A program made the translations under genes and the position numbers. A DNA stretch of 64,000 nucleotides from Rahnella rivi (GTDB lineage: Bacteria > Pseudomonadota > Gammaproteobacteria > Enterobacterales > Enterobacteriaceae). The stretch is taken from positions 62,001 to 126,000 of the forward strand of contig NZ_JAFMOX010000062.1 of NCBI RefSeq assembly GCF_019049655.1, written 5' to 3'. Below the pieces are notes generated by a model that was not told where the DNA came from, did no database searches, and saw only the letters and a list, made by a program, of their open reading frames with translations. The stretch's first letter is position 1. The number at the start of each line of letters is the position of its first letter. Shown here piece after piece: positions 57,332-64,000 of this stretch.

Positions 57332-57747
57332 GATGTGTATTCCATTCAGGTTTATTTGATTGAAAGGTGGTTGCCTTTCGATGGATGCATAATAAGCCTG
57401 ATGCGCAGAGATGAAAAACGGATTGATTTGAGTAAGTCGTTCAAAATATTTGGTCTACTTTTTACGCAATTTTACGTCCCTGTGCGGGCAACTGACGAAA
57501 CCGCGATAATGCTGACGCAGACTGTAAAAACACCCATCTTTGCTGCTGTTTTCTCCTTCCTGCTGATTTTTGGCGGGTTTGTCTAAAGAGTGCTACGCTT
57601 TCAGGGTAGTATCAGAAACGGGTTGTGCGTGGGGTATGAAAGTAAACCTGCCACCCAAACCGCAGGATTTCAATCATTCTGCATTTGTTTGGCCGACTTG
57701 GCTGAACAATATTCACGGTAGCGGAAATTTATTCGGAGGAGTCGAAA
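57332..57747. other. Gene-free interval before the YeaQ-like gene
   Basis: These 416 bases have no convincing gene. An 83-codon open frame (57335-57586) has no ribosome-binding site or recognisable family. The interval should carry the divergent promoters of the BhsA-like and YeaQ-like genes. GGAGGA lies just before the latter start. Confidence 0.55.
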
Positions 57748-57996
57748 ATGGGAATTTTATCCTGGATCATCTTTGGTCTTATTGCAGGTATTCTGGCTAA
57801 GTGGATCATGCCGGGCAAAGATGGCGGTGGTTTCATTCTGACCGTAGTCCTGGGTGTGGTCGGTGCTGTGGTCGGGGGTTACATCAGTACTTTCTTCGGC
57901 TTTGGTCGCGTAGACGGTTTCAACTTCGGCAGCTTCGTCGTCGCGGTGATCGGTGCGATTGTCGTACTGTTTATCTACCGCAAAATCAGAAGTTAA
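57748..57996 (+). CDS. GlsB/YeaQ/YmgE-family membrane protein
   Basis: An 82-residue protein of the transglycosylase-associated (GlsB/YeaQ/YmgE) family. Three hydrophobic glycine-rich segments are seen: ILSWIIFGLIAGILAKWIMPG, FILTVVLGVVGAVVGGYIST and FGSFVVAVIGAIVVLFIYRK. Members are small inner-membrane proteins induced by stress; their function is unclear. GGAGGA precedes ATG 57748 and a strong terminator follows. Confidence 0.92.
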   Translation: MGILSWIIFGLIAGILAKWIMPGKDGGGFILTVVLGVVGAVVGGYISTFFGFGRVDGFNFGSFVVAVIGAIVVLFIYRKIRS

Positions 57997-58024
57997 TGGT
58001 TCGCCATTACGCCTGAAAATAAAA

Positions 58025-58052
58025 AAAAGCCGCGCATTGTCGCGGCTTTTTT
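58025..58052. terminator. Bidirectional rho-independent terminator
   Basis: AAAAGCCGCG-CATTGT-CGCGGCTTTTTT hairpin between the YeaQ-like gene (plus strand) and the small minus-strand gene; A and T runs flank both sides. Confidence 0.92.
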
Positions 58053-58063
58053 GTGTCTGTGAT

Positions 58064-58447
58064 TTACTCCACCGGCGACGTCGGCAGGCGCACGATGTCC
58101 TGATTTTCATTGCCCATCCAGTACACGCCTTCCTTCGCCCAGAACGGGCCTTCGATAAAGTCGAGCAGGTCGGAATACTCTTCATAAAACTGTTTGCCGT
58201 CGCGGTTATAAACCCGCATATAGCCCGAGTAATGGCCGCCATCGCCCGGCATGGTCATGCGCGGGATAAAATCGACGGTCTTATATTCGCGCACCACATA
58301 TTCTTTGTTCGGGCTCCACTGCTCGGAAATCAGTTTCCCTTGTTTCCACCACTGGTAACACCCCGCGATAACCATCACCAGCACCGCCAGTATGACCCCG
58401 CGCATACGCTGGCGTACCAGCGCTTCCTGACTTTTGATTTTTGGCAT
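58064..58447 (-). CDS. Uncharacterised single-span membrane protein
   Basis: A 127-residue protein from ATG 58447 (GGAG 6 bases upstream; ATG 58453 is also in frame). One N-terminal membrane helix (RGVILAVLVMVIAGCYQWW) is followed by a soluble domain with WSPNKEYVVREYKTVDFIP and FYEEYSDLLDFIEGPFWA. Similar small proteins are common in enterobacteria without a known role. It lies 28 bp downstream of the LysR-type gene on the same strand. Confidence 0.75.
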   Translation of the reverse strand: MPKIKSQEALVRQRMRGVILAVLVMVIAGCYQWWKQGKLISEQWSPNKEYVVREYKTVDFIPRMTMPGDGGHYSGYMRVYNRDGKQFYEEYSDLLDFIEGPFWAKEGVYWMGNENQDIVRLPTSPVE

Positions 58448-58475
58448 TAACATCTCCACCTGGTTTGATGACACT

Positions 58476-59381
58476 TCACTTCCCGCACAATTCCCCCTTA
58501 ACGCCCGGTTCCAGCAGATAATCGAGGCACCACTGGCAGACTTTGCCCATGCCGTCGGAGCGGGCGGCGAGGAACAGTTGTGTCGCATGTTTATGTTCCT
58601 GCATCGGTTTTTTCACCAGCCGGCCATTGTTGAGTAACGGCAGGGCGAGGTGATGAGGCAGATAGCCGATGCCGGTATTGCGCTCGATAAGGGAAATGGC
58701 GATGGCAAAATCTGGGACGAACAAGGGTTTTTGCCCCTCGAGCAGCCACGCCTGCTGATGGGCAAAATTCACTGCCGTATCGCGAATGCACACCGCCGGA
58801 TACTGCCGCAGCTCGGCGTTGGTCAGCGGTTGCATCAGCGTTGCCAGCGGATGCTGCGGGCCGACGACAAAATCCCATTCCAGCTTGCCGAGACTTTCGG
58901 TGATCACCCCTTCGCTGCCCGGCACGTTATGCGGCGCGCCAATCACCAGATCGGCCCGTTTGCTGTAAAGCGCGTCCCAGCAGCCGTTGTAGACCTCAAC
59001 GTTCAGCGACAGCCGCGTCGAGGGAAATGCCCGCTCAAAGGCACTGATAAAATCCACCAGCACAGGCACCGGCACGATGTTATTCACCGCGATGATAAAT
59101 TCCTGCTCGACACCTTCATGGATAAGGGCGGTGTTGCGTTTCAGGGCATCGAGATCGCTCAGAAGGGTTTTGCTGTGGCGGATAAAATAGTGCCCGGCAG
59201 GCGTCAGTTCAATGTGATTGCCTTTGCGGATAAACAGCGCCACGCCGAGGCTTTCCTCGAGCTTTTTCACGGTATAGCTGATGGCAGAAGGGACTTTGTT
59301 CAGCTGATCGGCGGCGGTGGTAATGCTCTGGTATTTCGCGACCAGATGGACGATACGAATACTTTCATCAGAAATCAGCAT
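58476..59381 (-). CDS. LysR-type regulator, AllS-like
   Basis: A 301-residue LysR-type regulator: N-terminal winged helix-turn-helix (IVHLVAKYQSITTAADQLNK, SAISYTVKKLEESLGVALF), then a periplasmic-binding-protein-like effector domain. Stretches such as GVEQEFIIAVNNIV, YNGCWDALYSKRADLVIG and LEWDFVVGPQHPLA resemble E. coli AllS, the activator of anaerobic allantoin genes. ATG 59381 follows GGAGCG. It lies at the end of a same-strand cluster holding FdrA, DUF1116, carbamate kinase and an NCS1 permease, so control of that cluster is likely. Whether it is AllS itself is uncertain. Confidence 0.85.
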   Translation of the reverse strand: MLISDESIRIVHLVAKYQSITTAADQLNKVPSAISYTVKKLEESLGVALFIRKGNHIELTPAGHYFIRHSKTLLSDLDALKRNTALIHEGVEQEFIIAVNNIVPVPVLVDFISAFERAFPSTRLSLNVEVYNGCWDALYSKRADLVIGAPHNVPGSEGVITESLGKLEWDFVVGPQHPLATLMQPLTNAELRQYPAVCIRDTAVNFAHQQAWLLEGQKPLFVPDFAIAISLIERNTGIGYLPHHLALPLLNNGRLVKKPMQEHKHATQLFLAARSDGMGKVCQWCLDYLLEPGVKGELCGK

Positions 59382-59400
59382 ACAAAGGCGCTCCTGCCAT

Positions 59401-59436
59401 AAAAAAAGGAAACCCGTCGTCATGACGGATTTCCTT
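59401..59436 (-). terminator. Terminator/attenuator between the permease and lysR genes
   Basis: On the minus strand AAGGAAA, CCGTC, a 5-base loop, then GACGG and TTTCCTT (one internal mismatch) is followed by a run of T (A at 59401-59407). It ends only about 20 bases before the lysR ATG. Confidence 0.75.
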
Positions 59437-59465
59437 AATTATGCCGTATTTTACCCTTTTCGCCG

Positions 59466-60686
59466 TCAGTGCTTTTGCATCCGGCTAAACAGCGCATAAC
59501 ACACGCAGGCCACCAGAATTGAATCCACTGACGGAATGGTGGTGAGCGTCATCATGCCTTTCACCGTCATGAAACCGACGGCGGAACCGAGCAGCCAGGC
59601 GACAAAAGTCAGTAACTTGATTTGTGGCTCGCGGGTCAGGACCTCTGCCTGATAACCGTTGCGACGGTACAGGAAGAAATCTGCGATATAAATCCCGGCC
59701 ACCGGCGGGGTGGCGATCCCTAAAAACAGCAGGAACGGGATGAACCACGCCATGATGTCCATGCTGCCGATAATCGCCGCAAGCACGCCCAGCGCCAGCG
59801 TAATCTGCCATTTAGGGAAACGGGTCAGCAGGGTGGAAACCACCAGCGTGCCCTGGAACATATTCCCCGCATTGCCGGTGATGCAGGCAAAAATCAGCAA
59901 CATCGCCGCCGGCAGCACCGCGCCGAAAACAGCCATCGCCCCGAGAAGGGAACCCTGACCGCTCAGCGCGCTCGGCATGGCACCGGCCCAGTAGAGCAGC
60001 GGATACGCCACCAGAAACGCCGCGGCTGCGGCAATCAGCGCATGTTTGCGGTTATGCACAAAACTGCCGAAATCGGGCAATGTCGCGACCAGCACAATAA
60101 TGGTGCCGACCACGGTAGACACCGCCACGCCGGTGTTCATCTGGCTGAGGCTTTCCGCCACCGGCGCGTGGCCGTGCATCGCCACATACAGGATGTAGAC
60201 CAGCACCAGCGCAATCACCGGCACGGCGACCTGCGCGATTTTGCCGAGGACCGCAAAACCGAACGCCGTCGAAGCAACGAACACGCCGCAGCCGAGCGTC
60301 ACCAGCAGCGGCACGGGCACGTCCAGCCCATGCTCTGCCAGCAAATCATGGACTGAATGGCCGAACATATTGGCGGTGACCGCAATCCAGCCAAACAGGC
60401 TGACGGCCATCAGAATGTTAATCGCCACCGCGCCTTTTTCACCGAAGGCATATTTCACAATGCCGTAGGTCGGCAGGCGGGCTTTTTCACCCACGCAGAT
60501 GGTGATGGCCGCCAGCAGCGTGAGGATAATTCCGCCGAGCGCCACCACGGTAATCAGCTGCGAACCTGACAACTGATTGCCTAAACTTGATGAAGAAAGT
60601 AAAACCGGTGTGACGGCAATGCCCAGTAATATCATGGCGATACGCAGGCCTGACGCCGTATTCGGTGCATTTTCTGTTTTACGCAT
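59466..60686 (-). CDS. NCS1-family permease (CodB-like)
   Basis: A 406-residue, 12-helix nucleobase:cation symporter-1 family permease related to cytosine permease CodB. Typical parts are the N-terminal GIAVTPVLLSSSSLGNQLS, NPM-like membrane segments (AVSLFGWIAVTANMFGHS) and the mid-protein TLPDFGSFVHNRKHA. NCS1 carriers import purines, pyrimidines, allantoin or hydantoins. Genomic context favours a purine-degradation or ureide compound, but the sequence does not decide. It is 31 bp downstream of the small allophanate-hydrolase-like gene. Confidence 0.88.
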   Translation of the reverse strand: MRKTENAPNTASGLRIAMILLGIAVTPVLLSSSSLGNQLSGSQLITVVALGGIILTLLAAITICVGEKARLPTYGIVKYAFGEKGAVAINILMAVSLFGWIAVTANMFGHSVHDLLAEHGLDVPVPLLVTLGCGVFVASTAFGFAVLGKIAQVAVPVIALVLVYILYVAMHGHAPVAESLSQMNTGVAVSTVVGTIIVLVATLPDFGSFVHNRKHALIAAAAAFLVAYPLLYWAGAMPSALSGQGSLLGAMAVFGAVLPAAMLLIFACITGNAGNMFQGTLVVSTLLTRFPKWQITLALGVLAAIIGSMDIMAWFIPFLLFLGIATPPVAGIYIADFFLYRRNGYQAEVLTREPQIKLLTFVAWLLGSAVGFMTVKGMMTLTTIPSVDSILVACVCYALFSRMQKH

Positions 60687-60717
60687 AACCCAATCCTTTT
60701 CAGTGAAGGCCGTTCTC

Positions 60718-61110
60718 TCAGCGGGTGTGATGATGCCCGGTATACTGGCGCCAGCCGCCGGTTGCGGTGATGTCGGTTTGTCCTTCCACCAGCCAGGGTT
60801 CTGCCAAAACGCCCAGCACTTCGCTGCCGTCCTGCAACTTCACTTTACCGATGCTCAGTCCTGCCGGTTCGCTGCTCAGCAACGCGGCGAAAGAAGCGGG
60901 CGGCAGCGCCCAGATTTCCAGGCTGACGGTGTTTCCGCCCTGCTGAACGCGGATCATCCCCGGATGACGGTCGTTGATGGTCCACAAACGGTAATGGGCA
61001 TCGGTGCTGTCTTCGCGCACGAACACGCCGCCCGCGCCGGTCATGTTCGGGTTCAGTTCCAGACCGCGCATCAGCGTGCCGTTCACTGCCAGTAAAATAG
61101 TGTTTTCCAT
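60718..61110 (-). CDS. Stand-alone allophanate-hydrolase C-terminal-like domain
   Basis: A 130-residue protein that resembles only the C-terminal domain of allophanate hydrolase (AtzF/DUR-type, a gamma-glutamylcyclotransferase-like fold). The match includes the start LAVNGTLMRGLELNPNM, the middle YRLWTINDRHPGMIRVQQGG with EIWALPPASFAALL, and the end GWRQY. No amidase-signature domain is attached. It lies between carbamate kinase (15 bp) and the NCS1 permease (31 bp). A role in binding or processing an allophanate, oxalurate or related ureide is inferred from context. Confidence 0.8.
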   Translation of the reverse strand: MENTILLAVNGTLMRGLELNPNMTGAGGVFVREDSTDAHYRLWTINDRHPGMIRVQQGGNTVSLEIWALPPASFAALLSSEPAGLSIGKVKLQDGSEVLGVLAEPWLVEGQTDITATGGWRQYTGHHHTR

Positions 61111-61125
61111 GTTGATATCCTTATT

Positions 61126-62088
61126 TTAATTATGTGAAATCCAGGTGCCGGTCTGATGATTCAGGGCGGCTTTAATCGCTTCCGGGCTGGTGATCAGCCC
61201 TTTGGCGTGTTTTCCCTGTTGCTGGCTGTTGTTGATAAATTTCACGATGGCCTCGACTTTCGGCTGCATGCTGCCCGCGCCAAATTGCCCTTCGCGAATA
61301 AACGTTTCGGCCTGTTCCACGCTGAGATTGCTCAGCCATTGCTGCTGCGGCGTGCCAAAATTCACGGCGACCTGTTTCACGCCGGTCGGGATCAGCAGTA
61401 AATCCGCACCGAGTTGTTCCGCTAACAGCGCTGACGCCAGATCCTTATCAATCACCGCTTCCACGCCCGTCAGTTGCTGATGCTCATCGCGTACCACCGG
61501 AATACCGCCGCCGCCGCAGGCAATCACAATGCAGCCCTGTGCCAGCAGCGTGCTTAGGGTCTGGCGCTCTAAAATGTCGAGCGGCAGTGGCGAAGGCACG
61601 GTTCTGCGCCAGCCGCGTCCGGCGTCTTCGGCGATGGTCCAGCCGAGTTCCTGCTGACGCTGACGGGCGGTCGCTTCATCCATAAATGCGCCGACCGGTT
61701 TAACCGGATTTTGAAACGCCGGATCCTGCGCGCTGACCAGCGTTTGCGTTACCAGCGCCACGACCGGGCGCGAAATGCCGCGTTTTTGCAGCTCGTTCAG
61801 CAGGGCTTTCTGGAACATATAGCCAATCGCCCCCTGCGTATCGCCGACCGCGTAATCAAGCGGCACCGGCGCCACTTCACCGGCAGCCAGCTCTGAACGG
61901 CGCAGAATAAACCCGACCTGCGGGCCATTACCATGCGTGAGCACAACGTCCCAGCCCGCTTCAATCATGTCCACAACCGGACGCACGCTCTCAATCACCG
62001 CCTGATACTGATCGGGAATACTGTTTTTGTGTTCATCGGCGATCAGGGCGTTTCCGCCGACGGCCACTACGGCTAAAGGTGTGTTCAT
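61126..62088 (-). CDS. Carbamate kinase
   Basis: A 320-residue carbamate kinase of the ArcC/YbcF (AllK) type, which makes ATP from carbamoyl phosphate and ADP. Conserved segments: VAVGGNALI at the start, VVLTHGNGPQVGFILRR, VIACGGGGIPVV and AVIDKDLASALLAE. It overlaps the DUF1116 gene by 4 bp. In E. coli the carbamate kinase gene ybcF lies with fdrA and ylbE in the allantoin region, where it takes carbamoyl phosphate formed from oxalurate. Confidence 0.95.
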   Translation of the reverse strand: MNTPLAVVAVGGNALIADEHKNSIPDQYQAVIESVRPVVDMIEAGWDVVLTHGNGPQVGFILRRSELAAGEVAPVPLDYAVGDTQGAIGYMFQKALLNELQKRGISRPVVALVTQTLVSAQDPAFQNPVKPVGAFMDEATARQRQQELGWTIAEDAGRGWRRTVPSPLPLDILERQTLSTLLAQGCIVIACGGGGIPVVRDEHQQLTGVEAVIDKDLASALLAEQLGADLLLIPTGVKQVAVNFGTPQQQWLSNLSVEQAETFIREGQFGAGSMQPKVEAIVKFINNSQQQGKHAKGLITSPEAIKAALNHQTGTWISHN

Positions 62089-63494
62089 GCCGGGATCTCC
62101 TGAGAAAGCGCCTGAAGTGCATCGGTAAAGCAGGACATCGGTGCGGTAGTGATCCCCGCGCCAATCTGGCCGACACCCGCCAGTTTGTGGGCGATACCGG
62201 TATTGATGATCGGAAGGATGGCGCGGTCGGCGACTTTACGGGCGTCGATGCCTGCCGCCGTCGGCGCGAAGTTCAGTGCGGGCAGGGTAAATGCCGGATT
62301 GCCGCCGAGAGTGATCAGCTGCATTTTACGGCTGTTACTGGAGGCATCCGCAGGCGTGCCGCCGACAAATTTGACGATGGCCGGAGACGACGCCATCGCG
62401 AAGCCGCCGACACCGGCGGTTTCGGTGATCGCGCTGTCGCCCAGATCGGCGGCGGCATCTTCCACGCCGTAACCGGGGAAGAACAGGCCTTCTACCGGAT
62501 TGGCCGGAGCCTGATACCAGCGGTCGCCGGTGCCGGAAAGACGTATGCCGAAGTTAACGCCGTTACGCGCCATTACCGTGACCATCGAGCTGTAAGGCAC
62601 GTCCGCCGCCGCATCCATCATTGCCTTACAGGCCGCCATCGACAAATTGAGGAAGAAGTGATCGTTACCGGTGATAAACGCCACGCAGCGCTGAAGCTGT
62701 TCAGCGGGCAAATTGCATTCCAGCAGCGCCGGAACCAGACGCTTGATCAGCAAACCGGTGGCTGCCGCATTGCGGTTATGCACTTCATCGCCCATGTGCA
62801 GCGCCTGCGCCATCAGCGGTTTCAGTTCCATCTCACCGAGTTTTAGCACCGCCGCTTTCATCGCCGGAGCCAGCTCTTTTGCCATCCAGCGCAGACGATC
62901 CAGAACTTCTTCGTTATTGGCGCCAAAGCGTAAAACTTTGCCAAGACCTTCGTTGAAATTGCTGAATGCCAGTTTGCCGTTGGTTTTGTTTTCAATCACC
63001 CACAGCGGCATCGACGGGCTGATAATACCGGCCATCGGACCGACCGCGTGATAGTGGTGACAAGGCTCGAGCGCAATGTTGCCCGCTTCAATCATCTGCT
63101 CTGCATTCTGATGACCGGTTGCCCAGCCTTCGTAAATCACCGCGCCGATAATCGCGCCTTTCACCGGGCCGCACATGTCTTGCCAGGCGATAGGCGGGCC
63201 GGAATGCAGAATGAGTTTGCGTTCGCTCATGGCCGGAATGGCCTCGCGCGCGGCCAGCACATCCACCAGCGCCGGTTGCGCGCTGAGATAGCGGGCGAAC
63301 GCCACGTCGTTAGCTTTTTCGACCAGCGGATGGCGCAGCAATTCCGCCAGACTCAGACCGGCAGCGATATCGCCCAGCGCAGGCGGCTGCCAGCTCAGCG
63401 GCACCACGTCGCCACCGGCGGTTTTCAGGTTTTCAGCAAAGCTGTTCAGACCGGCATTGACCACGCAAAGTGGCTGATTAAGTAACGTATTCAT
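62085..63494 (-). CDS. DUF1116 protein, AllG/YlbE-like subunit
   Basis: A 469-residue DUF1116 protein like E. coli YlbE (AllG), a subunit of oxamate carbamoyltransferase, which turns oxalurate plus phosphate into oxamate and carbamoyl phosphate. Seen: NKTNGKLAFSNFNEGLGKVL, LHMGDEVHNRNAAATGLL and GVGGFAMASSPAIVKFVGGT. ATG 63494 overlaps the FdrA stop codon by one base (TAATG) and AAGGGAG lies upstream. Earlier in-frame codons are inside fdrA and unsupported. Confidence 0.9.
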   Translation of the reverse strand: MNTLLNQPLCVVNAGLNSFAENLKTAGGDVVPLSWQPPALGDIAAGLSLAELLRHPLVEKANDVAFARYLSAQPALVDVLAAREAIPAMSERKLILHSGPPIAWQDMCGPVKGAIIGAVIYEGWATGHQNAEQMIEAGNIALEPCHHYHAVGPMAGIISPSMPLWVIENKTNGKLAFSNFNEGLGKVLRFGANNEEVLDRLRWMAKELAPAMKAAVLKLGEMELKPLMAQALHMGDEVHNRNAAATGLLIKRLVPALLECNLPAEQLQRCVAFITGNDHFFLNLSMAACKAMMDAAADVPYSSMVTVMARNGVNFGIRLSGTGDRWYQAPANPVEGLFFPGYGVEDAAADLGDSAITETAGVGGFAMASSPAIVKFVGGTPADASSNSRKMQLITLGGNPAFTLPALNFAPTAAGIDARKVADRAILPIINTGIAHKLAGVGQIGAGITTAPMSCFTDALQALSQEIPA

Positions 63495-64000
63495 TATTTT
63501 TCTCCCTTCTTTTCTGCCTGAATGCGGGCAATCTGGCTGGCCCACAGCGCGGCCTGTGCGTTGCATTCAGCAATCACCACACCTGCCTGGCGCAATGCGT
63601 CGATCTGACGTGAACGTTGTTGCGGATCGGCTTCGGTGCCGCAGACGTGGGCGACCAGCAGCGGACGCTGATCGCGCGGATGCTGTGCGAGGATTTCCAG
63701 TAATTCCGCTGCCGGTTCTGCGGCCGCGCCATAACCGAGCACCAGATCGAACAGCAGAACGGCGGTTTGCGGATCACTGAGTTCGGCGGCAATGCGCTGA
63801 TTGCGCAGCGTCGGGTCGATCATCGGGTGCGGTTTGCCACGGGTGTAATCGTCGTCGCCCATGTCGATCAGGGTGTGACCGCGGCTGCGCCACACGTCAT
63901 CCGGTTTTTTGTTGCCGGTAACCGGCGTATTAGATGCGGCGTGAAAACCCTGTTGCTGACAAATCAGCTGGCTTTCATAACAGAAAGTGCCTCCGGCAAA
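63494..64000 (-). CDS. fdrA: FdrA/AllF acyl-CoA-synthetase-like protein, 5' end outside window
   Basis: Only the last 168 residues are present; the frame is open through base 64000. The visible part has GGTFCYESQL, HTLIDMGDDDYTRGKPHPMI and DPTLRNQRIAAELSDP, hallmarks of FdrA, a succinyl-CoA-synthetase-like protein and subunit of oxamate carbamoyltransferase. It is followed with a 1-base overlap by the DUF1116 gene. In E. coli fdrA also precedes ylbE. Confidence 0.9.
   Translation of the reverse strand, partial: FAGGTFCYESQLICQQQGFHAASNTPVTGNKKPDDVWRSRGHTLIDMGDDDYTRGKPHPMIDPTLRNQRIAAELSDPQTAVLLFDLVLGYGAAAEPAAELLEILAQHPRDQRPLLVAHVCGTEADPQQRSRQIDALRQAGVVIAECNAQAALWASQIARIQAEKKGEK

Noticed and set aside
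57335-57586. Possible 83-codon membrane-protein gene
   Set aside because: The start lacks a ribosome-binding site and no family pattern is seen.

Overview
The window is ordinary chromosome of a gamma-proteobacterium of the order Enterobacterales. Protein sequences and gene neighbourhoods resemble E. coli K-12, but the blocks are rearranged and fdoG is a cysteine rather than a selenocysteine gene. I infer a Yersiniaceae-type genome (Rahnella, Ewingella, Rouxiella or Serratia); genus is not proven from the sequence. No rRNA, tRNA, CRISPR array, prophage, transposase or plasmid replication gene was seen.

Layout. 1-6.7 kb: a probable 2-ketogluconate-type epimerase cut by the left edge, its PtxS-like LacI-family regulator, then a raffinose/melibiose set (LacY-like permease, GH36 alpha-galactosidase, RafR-like repressor with a perfect 18-bp operator). 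6.7-15.1 kb: yiaD, tag-yiaC, a GDSL autotransporter esterase, glyQS and yiaF. 15.4-19.8 kb: a second mannitol-type PTS operon (cmtB-cmtA-yggP-yggD-yggC). 19.9-22.7 kb: a DsbA-like thioredoxin, then an AT-rich insert holding a 59-codon frame and an AvcD-type anti-phage deoxycytidylate deaminase. 22.8-27.1 kb: mtlADR behind four CRP-like sites. 27.1-31 kb: LysE exporter with a divergent MocR regulator, a small possible ADP-ribosyltransferase, yibL and yiiM. 31-34 kb: a chemoreceptor and sodA. 34-43 kb: fdhD, fdoGHI, fdhE, yibF, aldB. 43-58.5 kb: mdfA, wecH, small regulators and enzymes, idnD, benE/sutR, acetyltransferases, a second chemoreceptor, yfcF and small stress proteins. 58.5-64 kb: an AllS-like LysR regulator, an NCS1 permease, a stand-alone allophanate-hydrolase C-terminal domain, carbamate kinase, a DUF1116 protein and FdrA, cut by the right edge.

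Most notable points. (1) An AvcD-type defence gene sits between dsbA-like and mtlA with a small upstream frame or RNA that could be its antitoxin. (2) fdoG has Cys at the selenocysteine position (residue 196), and selA-selB, which lie between yibF and yiaY-aldB in E. coli, are missing from between yibF and aldB. (3) fdhE carries an in-frame TAG, with recognisable FdhE sequence continuing behind it to the expected C-terminus. (4) The right-hand purine/ureide operon includes a free-standing allophanate-hydrolase C-terminal domain next to carbamate kinase and oxamate-carbamoyltransferase-type subunits. (5) A 140-residue protein at 29.3-29.7 kb has a pattern suggestive of HYD1-type ADP-ribosyltransferases.

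Functionally the window is rich in sugar and polyol uptake (raffinose, two mannitol-type PTS, idonate), respiratory formate oxidation and nitrogen scavenging, with local LacI, LysR, MocR and XRE-cupin regulators and several clear operator palindromes.
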